In this document: piece after piece, positions 1-11,260 of the stretch
Numbering within the stretch: the first letter of the stretch is position 1
Layout: the number at the start of each line of letters is the position of its first letter
Origin: Gnetum montanum
Taxonomy: Eukaryota; Streptophyta; Gnetopsida; Gnetales; Gnetaceae
Direction: 5' to 3'
Length of the DNA stretch: 64,000 nucleotides
Assembly (NCBI GenBank): GCA_015680685.1
Contig: MNCI01000556.1
Span: forward strand, 941,931-1,005,930
Notes under the pieces: model-generated
Told to the model about the DNA's origin: nothing
Seen by the model: only the letters and a program-made list of their open reading frames with translations
The model's database searches: none
Made by a program: the position numbers and the translations under genes

Positions 1-798
1 TTCACACGCAATCTGGTTGAACTCCAAGGACTAAGTGATTATGCACCTTCATAGAATGAGGATGGGTTAGGTGATCGTTGTCTTCCTAAGCTTACTTGTA
101 TGGCACGATTGTATGGTTAAGTAAAATTGAGGTATGTGATTTTTATGCTTTTTTTTATGTTTTATAGTGTTGGTGCTTAGAATGGAGAAATGAAATAATT
201 AAGTAAATAATTTAATTTAACTAATCCACCATGCTTTAACTAGTCCGAACACAAGCATATGTTCCCACTCTCTGTACACATCTTGAACCAGTGTAACACT
301 ACTGGGATTACCAAATGCTAGTCGTTATTGGTTGACCAAGTGTTCCACATATGTTTGAAGTGGTCATATTGAGTGTGCTTACTTATTGAAAATTAACAAA
401 TCAATAAAAACAATCAATTAACTAATGAAAGCATTAAATAATTTTAAATAACATTAAATGCAATAAATAAGCTATTTTGAATGTTGCAAGGTCTATCAGA
501 AAGTTCATCTTTATTTTTGGACATAAGGTATGCTTAGATACACAATGCTCGAATAAAGATCTATTCACTTTATGACTCCTACTATGGACACTAAGAAATA
601 ATTCTAACTCTAGAAAGGACAAATTAGAAGAGTTTGGGTTAAGGAACTAAGAAAACTAACTATCTCCTTATAAAACCAAGTGCACTCGCCTCTTATTTAT
701 AGGCAACAAGCCAGGTTTCGATATCACTTGGTGGGCTCCAATATTGCGAACCTAATATTGTGGATCTGATATCGTGGTTCCAATATTGCGACTCATCA
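1..798 (-). repeat. 3' LTR of Athila-like element 1 (left end cut by window)
   Basis: Direct repeat of 9053-9884: both carry the same series of blocks, for example the actccaaggactaagtg block at the left and TTATTTATAGGCAACAAG near the right. By alignment about 44 bases of this LTR lie outside the window. It ends in CA at 798, directly before the TACTCCCATGAC block that follows the LTRs of all related elements here. The element's genes run on the minus strand, so this is its 3' LTR and U3 is the right-hand part. Confidence 0.88.
691..702 (-). promoter_or_regulatory. TATA box of element 1 3' LTR
   Basis: The minus strand reads CTATAAATAAGA. The same box lies at the same relative place in the other LTRs of this superfamily in the window (9791-9802, 41675-41686, 47788-47799, 48931-48942, 60533-60543), which supports it as the U3 core promoter. 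Confidence 0.6.
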
Positions 799-2701
799 TA
801 CTCCCATGACTAAATGAAAACTCGTCCTTGAGTTCCTTACAAAATATTGGGAAGGTATGAGATTATTGACTGTACAACAATCTAACAGTACATGGAATGA
901 TAGATGCAAAGTGCCCAGTGAATGGATTGACAACATATTACAACATTGGTGTTCATAACCATTATGGTGAACACTGTACATAGATGACAACTAGACCTTT
1001 ATTTGATAGCTTGGAAAGAGAGAGAGAAAAGAAAATGAGGTGCATTGCTACCGATGTCAAAATTGTGCACACCATTGTTCATCCATGACCACATAATCAA
1101 GCTTGTTCCTTGCGTAAATTCTTTTTGCTCCAATCCATCCTGAGTGCTCCCTTCTATCCTAGTCCATTGTTCATGTGATTACCATATACACACACAACAT
1201 AGTCATGAATTAGCAAGGATAAATAAGACATAATGTGATTGATACCTTGCCTCAATATGAAGCACATTGGCTAGGCTGTGGGTATGCCAGATACAAAGTT
1301 AGAGGTTTATAATTGATAACTAACCAAGGTGTAGGGGTGCGATAAGTAATGGAATGGAAAAATTTGTGATAGGACCCCCCACGACTAAGAGAAAACCTTT
1401 GGTAGTGATAGGGTGGAAAAACTAAAAGAACAAGAAATATAAGAGAAATAACAACAGTGAAGCCATTAAGAAAAAACCAAAACTGATGTCACTGATGGGG
1501 TGAACAAGAAATGATTGATTGCAAGAAATGTTTTTAAGGAAAAGAACTTAACAAATGCACCAAAAAGGAATGCTAGTGGGTCCTTCCCAAAGCAGGCTCA
1601 TGTCCTTAATGCCCTGACAAACCCACAAACTAAAGAGTCTGTAGGCTCTTGAAATGACATATGGAAATAATGGTTAAGAACTTACCCACAAGAGTTTACC
1701 AAATAATAATAATGTGGCAACCAAAATATGGACTAATCATAAAATTAGCAATGAAGTGGGATATGGGAAGCAATATGGAAAGAGAGAATGAAACAAAATG
1801 GAATTCCAAAATCAAGGTTGTGTAAAGTCCCTTATGTAGTATATGATTAAGGTGACTTAATAGAATTCATTACAAATCTAGATTAAAACTAACCACATCC
1901 AATGACCTTGCATCAATGTAGTAGACAAACCTATCCTCCTGAAGCAATGAGAATGCATCCAAATAGCCACCACCATTCCAACAAGGGAAAGATAAAGAAG
2001 GAGGAACTAAGAAAGGGCCTAAGTTAGAGGGAACCTTTAGGCATGGGTAACGTGTCTTTCCAATGCCATAACCAATGCTTGAAGCCCATGTTTCTTTATT
2101 ATGTCTAAGGGTTGTGCTTTGAATTCCCACTAGAGGTTTTTTTTTTTTGTGAGAACCACACCATGCAAAGACTTATTTGATATAGTCAACTTCCTGATAT
2201 TTGGTCAAGAACAGAATGGTGGAAAACCTATGAAAAACATCCAAGTACCCAAGAGAATAGCCAACAAAAATGTCGAATCCCCTTGAGGTCATACCATTTT
2301 CAATCCATTTGAATCTCTCCTTGATTTGAAGAATACCAAGCCACCAATTCATTAATAAGTTTACTTAGAGAAAGGGATAGTATAGTTCCAAGATCAAGGA
2401 AGACCATAGAGCTGAATGGATGACATGGACTCATTGCCTATTTCATCAATAGAAACTATATTTTAGCATCAACATTAAAAGTTAAAGGTAAAAACCAAAC
2501 ATTAGCAATCAACACTATTATAGTATTCTCCATCATATGAGCACTTATTATATGATAAGAGAGATTTATTCAAACAAAATGTAATAGAGAAAGAAATACT
2601 AAAAAATGTTAACGATGGTGTAAAAAAAATAAATAGAGAAAAAGAATGTGTAAAAAAATGCCTAAAATAACAAAGAAAAAAGAAACTAAGGCTCGGAATG
2701 A
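799..2701 (-). other. Polypurine tract and non-coding 3' region of element 1
   Basis: The bases next to the LTR (799-812) read ATGGGAGTA on the minus strand, a weak polypurine tract; element 4 has ATGGGGGTA there. The remaining 1.9 kb shows no supported protein. It aligns by eye with 41721-43640 and 52340-53760: a shared block of the type CCTTCCCAAAGCAGGCTC followed by a GTAGGCTC block lies at about 1580-1650, 42465-42535 and 52688-52760. It is therefore an inherited part of the family, not random filler. Short open frames in it are not conserved between copies. Confidence 0.6.
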
Positions 2702-3960
2702 CTAGCATTCATGGCCTTCTCCCCCATGATTGAGTTGGAAGGATGAGATCCAAAATAATGAGCAAGGTTGTCCATTAATAGAGGTAGTATTAGTACTAGC
2801 TATTGTAGGATCATGGAAATGTTTGGTTTGCTGAATGTTGACCAGTAATTTCTTATTCGGGCTTTCAAATTTATAGATCATCATGGCCCCTAAAGGAAAA
2901 GTTTCATGAATAATATAAGGTCCTTCCCATAGTGTTTGAAATTTAGTTCATTATGGCACATGTGTGGGATTCTAATACAGAACCTTATCTCCAAGTTGGT
3001 ATTTTACTTTCCTAATCCTTAGGTCATGATGTTGCTTGTTGAAGGCCTTGTGCAGTTCATTAGATGATAGGGTGACTAATCAATTTTCATCTAGCAAGTT
3101 AAGGTTTATCAACTATTATTTCTATGCTAGATTGAGGTCAATGTTGAGGTCACATGATGTAGATAATGTACAGAGATCAGCTTGGATAGGAAGTTTTGGA
3201 AGTTTACCGTATACTAACTCATACAGAGAGTAGCCTATAGAGAGTTTCCATGTAGAATGGTATGCCCAAAGAGCATCATTTAGTTTGGTACTCCAGTCTT
3301 ACCTATATTTGCTAATGGTTTGTGTCAATATTCTTGTGATCTCCGTATTGGTGACGTCAACTTGAATATTCTCTTGAGGATGATATGGTGTAGTTAGCTT
3401 ATGTTCAACTCCTATGCGTTGCATCAGCTTTCGAAAAGTCGCACCTATAAAATGTGTACCATTGTCATAATTAAGTGCACATGGCACACCAAACCTATTT
3501 ACAATTTTTTGTTGAACAAATCATGTAGTGGTAGATGATGTACAATCCATAACAGTGGTTGATTCTACCCACTTTGTAAAATAATCAATAGCAACAATGA
3601 TCTATGCTTTTCCATTAGACATTAGTGTAATAGGCCTCATAAAATCAAAACCCCATATGTCAAAGGGTTCTAAAGGTTAAATCCATTGTTGTGGATCCTC
3701 CATTCTAGTAGTCATTCTCCCATCATGTTGATAGTGCTCACAAGATTGGATGAAATGATGAGCATCTTGGAACAATGTAGGCCAATAATATCCTACAAGA
3801 AAAATTTTAATGGTTGTTCATCTCCTAGCGTAATGACCCCCACAAGGGACCTCATGAACATCTTGGAGAACTCACAATTGATCTACATCAAGAACACACC
3901 ATCAAACCAAGCCATTAGGACATACCTTATAAAGGTGTCCATTAATTTCCATGAAATATT
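2702..3960 (-). pseudogene. Integrase domain of element 1 pol (Athila-like)
   Basis: Minus-strand translation in pieces gives a recognisable Ty3/gypsy integrase. A zinc-finger region (about 3840-3710) contains GYYWPTLFQDAHHF and then SCEHYQHDGR, where the usual CxxC has lost its second cysteine. The catalytic core starts with WGFDFMRPITL and IDYFTKWVES (about 3650-3560), followed by YDNGTHF and YHPQENIQVDVTN at 3487-3299. The third catalytic residue is normally glutamate (AEVTN); here the codon reads aspartate. The C-terminal part contains WEGPYIIHETFPLGA and LVNIQQTKHFHDP and ends at a stop at 2702. Several frame changes and stops interrupt it. Family membership is clear; activity is not possible. 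Confidence 0.85.
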
Positions 3961-4600
3961 TGACTTGGTGAAGAAACTATTGTTTCTTTTTAACGTCTAA
4001 CCCTTGTGGTGTTTTTTTTATAAGTAAATAAGTGAGAATGCTACTATACCAATTTGTAGTGGTGGGAAAGTGATTTTTTATCACACCTACAAAGAGGAGT
4101 TCATCAGCGAAATGCTCAGAAATTGGATATTTGTCCTCTTTGTTGTTCCATCGTAACCAAGATAAATGATCAATGACAACATTCTTGGTGCCTTTAAGAT
4201 CAATCATTGTAAGATCATGAGCCATCGTATGATGCAAGGGCTCACCATTGGTTTATTCATTAGGAATCATATTGCACTATGATCCATGTGGAAAAATATG
4301 GTATAGCCTAATACATAGTGCCTAAATTTTTCTAGTGCAAACACCATAACCATTAATTCTTTTTCTGTTGTGGTGTAGTTGAGTTATGCACCAACAATAC
4401 TTTGACTTGCACAGTGAATGTAATAAGGGCATTTTTGGTCATCTAACTGTGTAAGCACGGCTCCTAAGGAAAAGTTCGACACATCAGTCATTATGTAGAA
4501 TGGTATGGACCAATCAGGAGATTGTAGAATTGGTGTTTCTACAAGCTTCTATTTCAAGGTTTGGAAAGCTAGCTCACATTCCCTGGTCCATTAAAAGGGT
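3961..4600 (-). pseudogene. RNase H domain of element 1 pol
   Basis: The minus strand encodes MTDVSNFSLGAVLTQ (about 4495-4450), matching the first catalytic block of Ty3/gypsy RNase H (usually CDAS...GAVL; the C is lost), then TTEKELMVMVFALEKFRHY (about 4370-4320), the second conserved block. Near 4237-4150 it reads DLKGTKNVVIDHLSWL, the usual end of RNase H before the spacer to integrase. Stops are frequent. It lies between RT and integrase as expected. Confidence 0.8.
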
Positions 4601-5500
4601 ACATCCTTTTTTGTTAATACTACCAATAATTTTGCAATCTTCGAAAATTTCTCTATGAAGCATCTATAATAGCTAGTATATCCAAGGAATGATTGGATGT
4701 CTTTTACAGTTTCAAGTTGACGAGTGATTCCTTGGATGACTTTAATCTTTTTAGGATCTACCTCTATCCCTGTTTGTAAAATCTTGTACCCTCATTAAAT
4801 GGCATTTTTACCAATTAATCCTTAAGTTGGTTTCAACACATTTTTTTTGTACTTGCTCTAATTAGTCCAATGCTTGTTTGAAGTCCACTCTATAAGTGAA
4901 GAAATCATCCATAAAGACTTCCATACCATTCTCTATTTGCTACTAAAATATACTTAGAACCAAATTTTAAAATGTTGTTGGGGAATTGCACAAGCAAAAC
5001 AACATCTATATATATTGGAACGTCCCCCAAGGAATCGTGAATGTAGTCTTGGCCTGGTCTTCTGGTGTTATTTGAATTTGATTGTATCCACTATAACCAT
5101 CCAGAAAACTATAGTAGCAATGCTTTGCAATGGTATCTAAGACTTGGTTGACAAATGGAAATGGGAAATGGTCTTTAAATGTTACCATGTTTAGTAGCCT
5201 AAAGTATATACACATCCTTCATATGTCTCCATTTTTAGGCACAATGACTAATGGCATAACCCATTCACTATCAGTAATGGGGTAGATAAACCTAGCTTTT
5301 AGAAGTTGTTCAATTTATTTCTTAACCACTTGCTTAAGCTTTGGGTTCAATTGCCTTTGCAGTTGTCATTGAGGCTTCATGGAGGGGTCAATGTAAATTC
5401 TATGTTGGCATATCCTAGGATCTATTCTGGTTAATTTGGGATATCACCAAGCAAAGGCTTTCAACCATTTATTTATCATCCTCAGCAGTCTTTCTTTTTG
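4600..5500 (-). pseudogene. Reverse transcriptase domain of element 1 pol
   Basis: RT copies the element RNA into DNA. In order on the minus strand: YPITDSEWVMPLVIVPKNGD (about 5300-5240), then 5215-5006 with YSFLDGYSGYNQIQITPEDQ and TTFTIPWGTFQ, then FMDDFFTYR (about 4915-4885), the YxDD active site with F for Y, and FLGYTSYYRCFIEKFSKIAKLL (split here for length: FLGYTSYYRCF and IEKFSKIAKLL) near 4700-4650. All main RT blocks are visible, but frame changes and stops separate them. The order PR-RT-RNase H-INT confirms Ty3/gypsy. Confidence 0.85.
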
Positions 5501-5785
5501 TTAGGGAGCAAGCTTAGCATTAATGATTACCAATTTTCCATTCTTGAGAAATGTGTACTCTATATCGGTGGTCAATGGTTTTAACTCAAGGGGCTCTTGC
5601 TTAAACTCATTAGAGATTTTCAAGTTTCCCCAGTTGGTATTTTTGGTGTCAGTACTTGGAAGTTGGTGGTGTACTTGCTCTAATGTATCTATGCTATCAA
5701 TGTAGATGCAAGTCAAGCTCTTGGTTGGTTCCATGAATATGGTTGAATTGCTCTCTTGGTCAGCTATCAATGACTAGGTGCCTTC
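5501..5785 (-). pseudogene. Protease-RT linker of element 1
   Basis: An open minus-strand stretch of 89 codons (5501-5770) contains LELKPLTTDIEYTFLKNGK, the linker typical of Athila-like pol between protease and RT (consensus of the kind LKPLPxxLxYAFL). No enzyme activity is expected from this part. It is continuous in sense with the protease upstream and RT downstream, with a stop between. Confidence 0.7.
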
Positions 5786-6300
5786 CTATCTTGTGGCTGT
5801 TGTAGATAGGCATCTTTGTATATTAGTTATTTGTGCACACTGGTTGCATGCAGGAAATGTTAAACATTGTATGAACCAAGACTTATGCACATAATTACAC
5901 CCTATGTCACTATAGGCAATGCATGGAACTTTCTCCTTTTTGATCTTTTTGAACGTATTTTCCTTTGATATTTCTAGGGAAAGATCACGTATTCCTAGGC
6001 ATGCATGAATTATGCTTAGACATGCTCTTCCAATAATGATTGGGAAGTACCCCTTATAGTTGTTCACTTGAATCACTAGAAAATTGGCTAGATATAGCCA
6101 CCCAAAAATAGTGGTGACAATGTCCTCAACTAGTCCTAATGAGATAGTGATGGACTGGTTAGCCAACTCTAAATGAATGTTACTCTTTTTTAGTGTAGGA
6201 AGGTTCTAGGCTTTGTACATTTCTTGAGAGATTAAGTTAACAATAGAACTTAAATCCAAAAGAGCTTTGTAAGGCTTATTTCCCATGATCTGTAAATAAA
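5786..6300 (-). pseudogene. Aspartic protease domain of element 1
   Basis: The protease cleaves the gag-pol polyprotein. The minus strand reads YKALLDLSSIVNLISQEMY (about 6272-6215); the active-site block is normally LLDSGSxxNLIS, so the aspartate is kept but the following S-G is changed to L-S. A 126-codon open stretch (5786-6166) continues with MANQSITISLGLVEDIVTTI and FPIIIGRACLSIIHACLGI, the second half of the protease fold (ILGR-like block as IIGR). The homologous region of element 2 (44330-43730) keeps DSGS. Confidence 0.78.
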
Positions 6301-8940
6301 TAAGAGGGCTTCTAGGATTAGAGAATTTCCTAGGAAGATGGCTAGCTTTAATCTAATTGGTAATGGCATGAGTTAGCATAATCATGTGCATTGAGTGCAG
6401 TCTTTGATTCGAAGGAAGCTCTGAAGATTCAAATGATGGTGAGGCCTTTCGAGAATCGATCACTTGTGGTTGTAAGGACTTGGTTGGACTGTTGCTTCTA
6501 AAGAAAGGTCTCCTTTTTGTGTGGTTGTCTAAACTAATAGTAGGTTGAGGGTTGATAGCCCTTGTAGCGTTATGTTACTTCAGCTAGGTAGGGAGCTCAC
6601 CCTACATAGTTGGAGTAGGTGATAATGGAGCTAAGGGTGGAAGAGGTGTAGCCAAATGAGAAGGATAATACATTTGTGGAACATCTCCCCTAGGAGAAGG
6701 AGTTCTATAGTACTCATGGATTTGGTAGTGAGGCTGAGGAGCGACATGACTAGTGGAGTCACATGGAGAGATTGGTTGCTACACATAGTATCTGTATGAG
6801 TTAGGTTGATGGGAAGTGTATTGTTGACGTGGTGGTGGCTTTTCCCATGATTGTGGGTGTTTCCATTATTGATACTATTTATTTGGTTGTGGTGGAGCTC
6901 CACTTAGATAATATGTCAAGGGTTGGTGGAACTGCATTGGGTTACCTTGAGGATAAGGTAATTTTTGGGGTGTTTTCCATTTGTTTAGTCATGGGTTTAG
7001 TGCATACACCCTAAACTCTTGTAGATGTGATAATACTGGGAAAAATACCTTAGGATGGTCATATTAGCATGTCTCACATCCACTATCATTGTCTATTTCT
7101 AAATCCACAACCTCTTCAATGATGGCAACTTTTCCCTTACCTTTGTTATGTGCATATTCAACTTCTCTCTTTTTCCTTCTCTCCTAATCGCTACTTTTCT
7201 CTCTAGACTCTTCTACTATTTTTAGAATGATTTAAAATTTATCATCTAGGGAGTTCCACATTTGATCTACCTTTTTCAATACTTTTGATGCAAATATCTG
7301 ATTGGGCAAAGTTTTTCTATTCACCATCTCTTCAAGTGGTGACTCTTCTTCATCTTCACAAAATCTAACTTCCTTCATTTGGAGGGAACAATCTCTATTG
7401 TATTCCTCCACAATTTCTCTTTTCCTTAACTCATCTTCCTCTTTGGCAACATGCTCCAATAATCTTTGTACTTGATGGGCTCTAAGCTCAGATAGTCTCC
7501 CTTGGGCATAAGTCCCAAGGGTTCTTTGCATTTCCTACCTAAGCCCATCTACGAGATGGCGTAGTTGTTCCCTATGCAAGTAACCATGGCTAGGGAAATG
7601 ATGTAATAATTCATAATATCAACCCATGGAAGCATCTAAAGGTTTTTTTCCTCCTTGTTTCCATCCTTATATTTTCTTACATAGGTTGAACACTCGGGAG
7701 TACGTTTGATACTTATCGTTGAATAACTCTAACATGGTACTCCATCGACAAATGGATTCTGGTTCTAAGGACTGGTACCATTTTTCCACTTCCTTTATTA
7801 TTGTTCATGGAAATAACTTTAGTTTTTTCCACTCATTTTCTATATTTTGCAAGGCCCATGCATCATAGAACACTTGTAGATGATTTTGAGGATTAGCGTT
7901 GTATCCCCCTTCAAATCATGGGATATTTTCATGTCTAATATTTTGATCTTGATATCGTTTCAATGCTTTTTGGGATCCTAAAGGCATCATTTATATCTAG
8001 CATACTTCAACTAGTGAGTAGGGGTTCATTGTGGTTATATTGTCTATGACATCATTGTTGCCTATGTTGTTCCCTACTCTCCCTCCTTTTCTGGTGTGTT
8101 TCTCTACAATGCCCTCATCCCCTTTCTCAATTTTTTTCTATGATACCTATTTTTCCTACAATTAATATCAGGGTCTTTTCCTTTACAACTACATTTAGAT
8201 CCTAAAGGAGAGGGGGAAGGAGATGATAAAGGTAAAGAGGAAGGAGGATTGGTAGCATGATGATGCCTGCTACCTTCTCTTTAGTGGTCATAGCCTCGGT
8301 CATAGTTACGATCGAAATGTCCATCTTTGTCATGCATTTGGGTTCCTTTTTTGGACCCTTTGTATCCATTAGTACTAGAATCTATGTTATGGATAGTTGA
8401 GTGAAGATTCTGATACACAACCCCTTGACCGAAGTCAACGAGAGGAACATCGTTTTGTGGAAAACCTCCTGAGGTAGGTTCACCACCCTCATGTTCACTT
8501 AAAAAATACAAGACATCCTGAGACCACTTCCCCTTCATAGATTTATAATGTCTCTCTTGTTGCAGGTCCCAATGATGTTGTGCCTCCATGGATCAATAAT
8601 CTCTCGAATCTTGTTCATGCACAATGTACTCTAATTTTAAGTGTTGCATACTAATTTGTTTGAGAGCACAAAGAAGAAGCATACTTGGGATTGAGAAATT
8701 GGGAGGTAACACTATGTTACCTTCTAAATCATTCCAACATAGTTGTTCATCCTAGTGGAGGATAAAGGTAAAGTCTGGTACATACTTGTTAGGATGAATG
8801 TATACTAAGTGAAACTGTTGGGGTACTAGCAGATTATCCTATACACTCCACCTTTGATTGTTCATTGTGTCAGACCTAGGTGGTGAAGCACTTTTGTAAG
8901 AAGAAGGAGATATAATTAATTATTCATTATGCAATACTCT
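6301..8940 (-). pseudogene. gag of element 1 (Athila-like)
   Basis: Gag forms the particle shell and binds RNA. The capsid part lies about 7980-7232 and aligns with element 2 (46062-45250); the open stretch 7531-7232 has GTYAQGRLSELRAHQVQRL and VAKEEDELRKREIVEEYN, charged and probably helical. N-terminal sequence at 8589-8281 contains EAQHHWDLQQERHYKSMKGK. The nucleic-acid-binding knuckle near 7095-7030 reads GCETCxYDHPKVFFP; the last cysteine present in element 2 (DHPKGCCP) is lost. The tail 6903-6631 is rich in H, N, T and P. Many stops and shifts; the start codon cannot be fixed. Confidence 0.78.
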
Positions 8941-9033
8941 TCTCTTTTCGATGATTGTGGGGTCACTAACCCTAAGGGTTCATTCCAATGATGGGAGGAT
9001 TACTAAGTTCTAATTAGCACATAAACAACAAAG

Positions 9034-9051
9034 TCCTCGGCAATGGCGCCA
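9034..9051 (-). promoter_or_regulatory. Primer binding site of element 1
   Basis: The minus strand reads TGGCGCCATTGCCGAGGA, one base inside the 5' LTR edge. This is the start of first-strand synthesis. It fits the TGGCGCCGTTGCCGGGGA type known for Athila elements (usually assigned to tRNA-Asp) with two transitions. Element 2 has TGGCACCGTTGCCAGGGA at the same place. Confidence 0.8.
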
Positions 9052-9052
9052 A

Positions 9053-9884
9053 TGATGAGCGGTAAGGTACCCCTACCCTCAACTATATGAATACAAGCAT
9101 TCATGCATGACCTGGACAAACTCCAAGGACTAAGTGCTTATGTGCCTTCATATAACAAGGATGGATTAGGCAATAATTTTCTTTCCAAGATTACTTGTAT
9201 GGCACAATTGTATGGTTAAGTAAACTTGAGGTATGTGATTTTTATGCTTCTTTTTATGTTTTATGTTCCTAGTGCTTAGAATGGAGGAAATGAAATAATC
9301 AAGTAACTAATTTAATTTAACTAATCAACTATGCTTTAACTAGTCTTAACACCATCATCCATTCCCACTCTATATACACATCTTGAACTAGTGTAACACT
9401 ACTGGGATTACCAAACGCTAGTCGTTACCAAGTTACCAAGTGTTCCACATATGCTCGAAGTAGTCATACTAAGTGTGCTTACTTATTGAAAATTAACAAA
9501 TTGATAAAAATAACCAATTAACTAATGAAAGAATTAAATAATTGTAAATAACATTAAATGTGATAAATAAGCTATTTTGAATGTTGCAAGGTCTATCACA
9601 AAGTTTGTCTTTATTTCTGGACACAAGGTGTGCTCAGGTACACAATGCTTGAATAAAGATCCATTCACTTTATGACTCCTACTGTGGACACTCAAAAATA
9701 ATTCCAACTCTAGAAAGAAAAAACTACAAAATTTTAGGTTAAGGAACTAAGAAAACTAACTATTTCCCTCTAAAACTAAGTGCGCCTACCTCTTATTTAT
9801 AGGCAACAAGATAGGTTTTGATATTGGATGTTTGATATCGCTTGGTGGGCTCCAATATCGTAGACCTGATATCGTGACTCACCA
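9053..9884 (-). repeat. 5' LTR of element 1
   Basis: Starts TGATGAGCGG next to the primer site and ends GACTCACCA, the partner of the 3' LTR end GACTCATCA, so it is bounded by TG...CA. About 832 bp. Transcription would begin on the minus strand downstream of the TATA box at 9791-9802. The base at 9885 begins unrelated plus-strand integrase sequence, so this is the insertion border; the partner target duplication lies outside the window. Confidence 0.88.
9791..9802 (-). promoter_or_regulatory. TATA box of element 1 5' LTR
   Basis: The minus strand reads CTATAAATAAGA, identical to the box in the 3' LTR. This would be the working promoter copy of the element. Confidence 0.62.
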
Positions 9885-11260
9885 ACTTGTCGCTATTATG
9901 ATGGGACACCAAAGAGGATGAGGAGCCTTTATTTAATTAAGATCTAAATGAACACTTCTTTTCTAAATTCATTAATGTTCAAGAGCCCCAAGATATCAAT
10001 TGGTATCATGAATTCCTCTTCTATCTTCTCATATTGAAGACCCCAACTAAATGGGATAATAAGAAGAAATAAAAGTTTCTTTATCATGTGAAGCACTACA
10101 TGGAAATCCAAGGCAACCTTTACAAAGTTTGTGCCAATGGCCTAGTTTGATGATGTGTACCTAATACTGACTAGTTGTGCATCCTCCAAGATGCTCATGA
10201 TGGTCTCTATGGGGCCCATTATGTAGGAATATGGATGGATATAAAGATCCTCATGGTAGAATATTTCTAGCTAATGATCTTCAATGATGCTTACTATTTC
10301 TCGTATTCATGCAACCACTATCAAAGGGATGGAGGAATGACTACATAAATGAAAGGACCCCAACAGTGGATCTAATCACTAGATTCTTTTAACCTCTAGA
10401 ACATTGACTTCATGACACCCATCACTCTCATGTCAAATGAAAAGGCTTAAAACATTTTTTTCTATTGACTATTATACCAAATGGGTTGAAGCTATAGTAG
10501 TATCAAACTATACATTCATTACTATAGCTTGGTTTGTACAATAATAGGTGGTAAATGGGTTGGTATGCCTAGAACACTCATTTTTAACAATAAGACTCAC
10601 TTCACAAAGTCTACTTTTCATAAACTAATGCAACGCTTGGGGATGCAACATAAACTCACAACCCCTTATCACCTCCAAGCTTATGATCAAGCTGAAGTTA
10701 CAAATAGGGATATCACTAGGATGCTAACATGAATAATCAATAGATATAGAAAGGATTCGAGAACTAAACTTAATGATGCTCTTTGTGTATATCATTCAAC
10801 TTGGAATCTTTCTATAGAATACTTTCACTATAAGTTAGTCTATAGAAAGCTACCAAAACTTCTAATCCATGCCAAATTCTATACACTCACAATAGCCTAT
10901 GAGCTTGACCTCAACATTAATCTAGCACAAAATAAATAACTAATGACACTTAATGTGTTAGATGAGAACCAACAAGTAGCCTTGATGATGAATAAAGTAT
11001 ACAAGGGACACTTCAAAAATGTCATGATTCATGAATAGAAATGGTTAAAATCCAACCTGATGATAAGATTCTTTATTAAAATCCCATGCATATGCCATAA
11101 TGCACTAAGTTTCAAATGTTATTGGAAGGACCTTACATCATACATGTAACTTTTTCTTTTGGAACCATGACCATTTGGAGCCATGACCATCTATCATTCA
11201 TCAAGCCCTCACAAATATTTGTTGGTCAATATAAAAAATAAGTTAATCCATTCTTAGAAT
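9885..11260 (+). pseudogene. Integrase and pol end of an older Athila-like element
   Basis: Plus-strand translation in pieces gives WYHEFLFYLLILKTPT, VKHYMEIQGNLYKVCANGL, DAHDGLYGAHYVGI and CNHYQRDGG: the spacer and zinc-finger region of an Athila-like integrase. The core follows with DFMTPITLMSNEKA and, at 10529-10732, LIFNNKTHF and YDQAEVTNRDITRMLT. The second catalytic aspartate (DNGTHF in relatives) is asparagine, while the third residue, glutamate, is kept: the opposite damage to element 1. The C-terminal part has RTKLNDALCVYHSTWNLSI and LLVNIKNK. RT and RNase H are missing on the left, because element 1 inserted here in opposite orientation. Confidence 0.82.
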
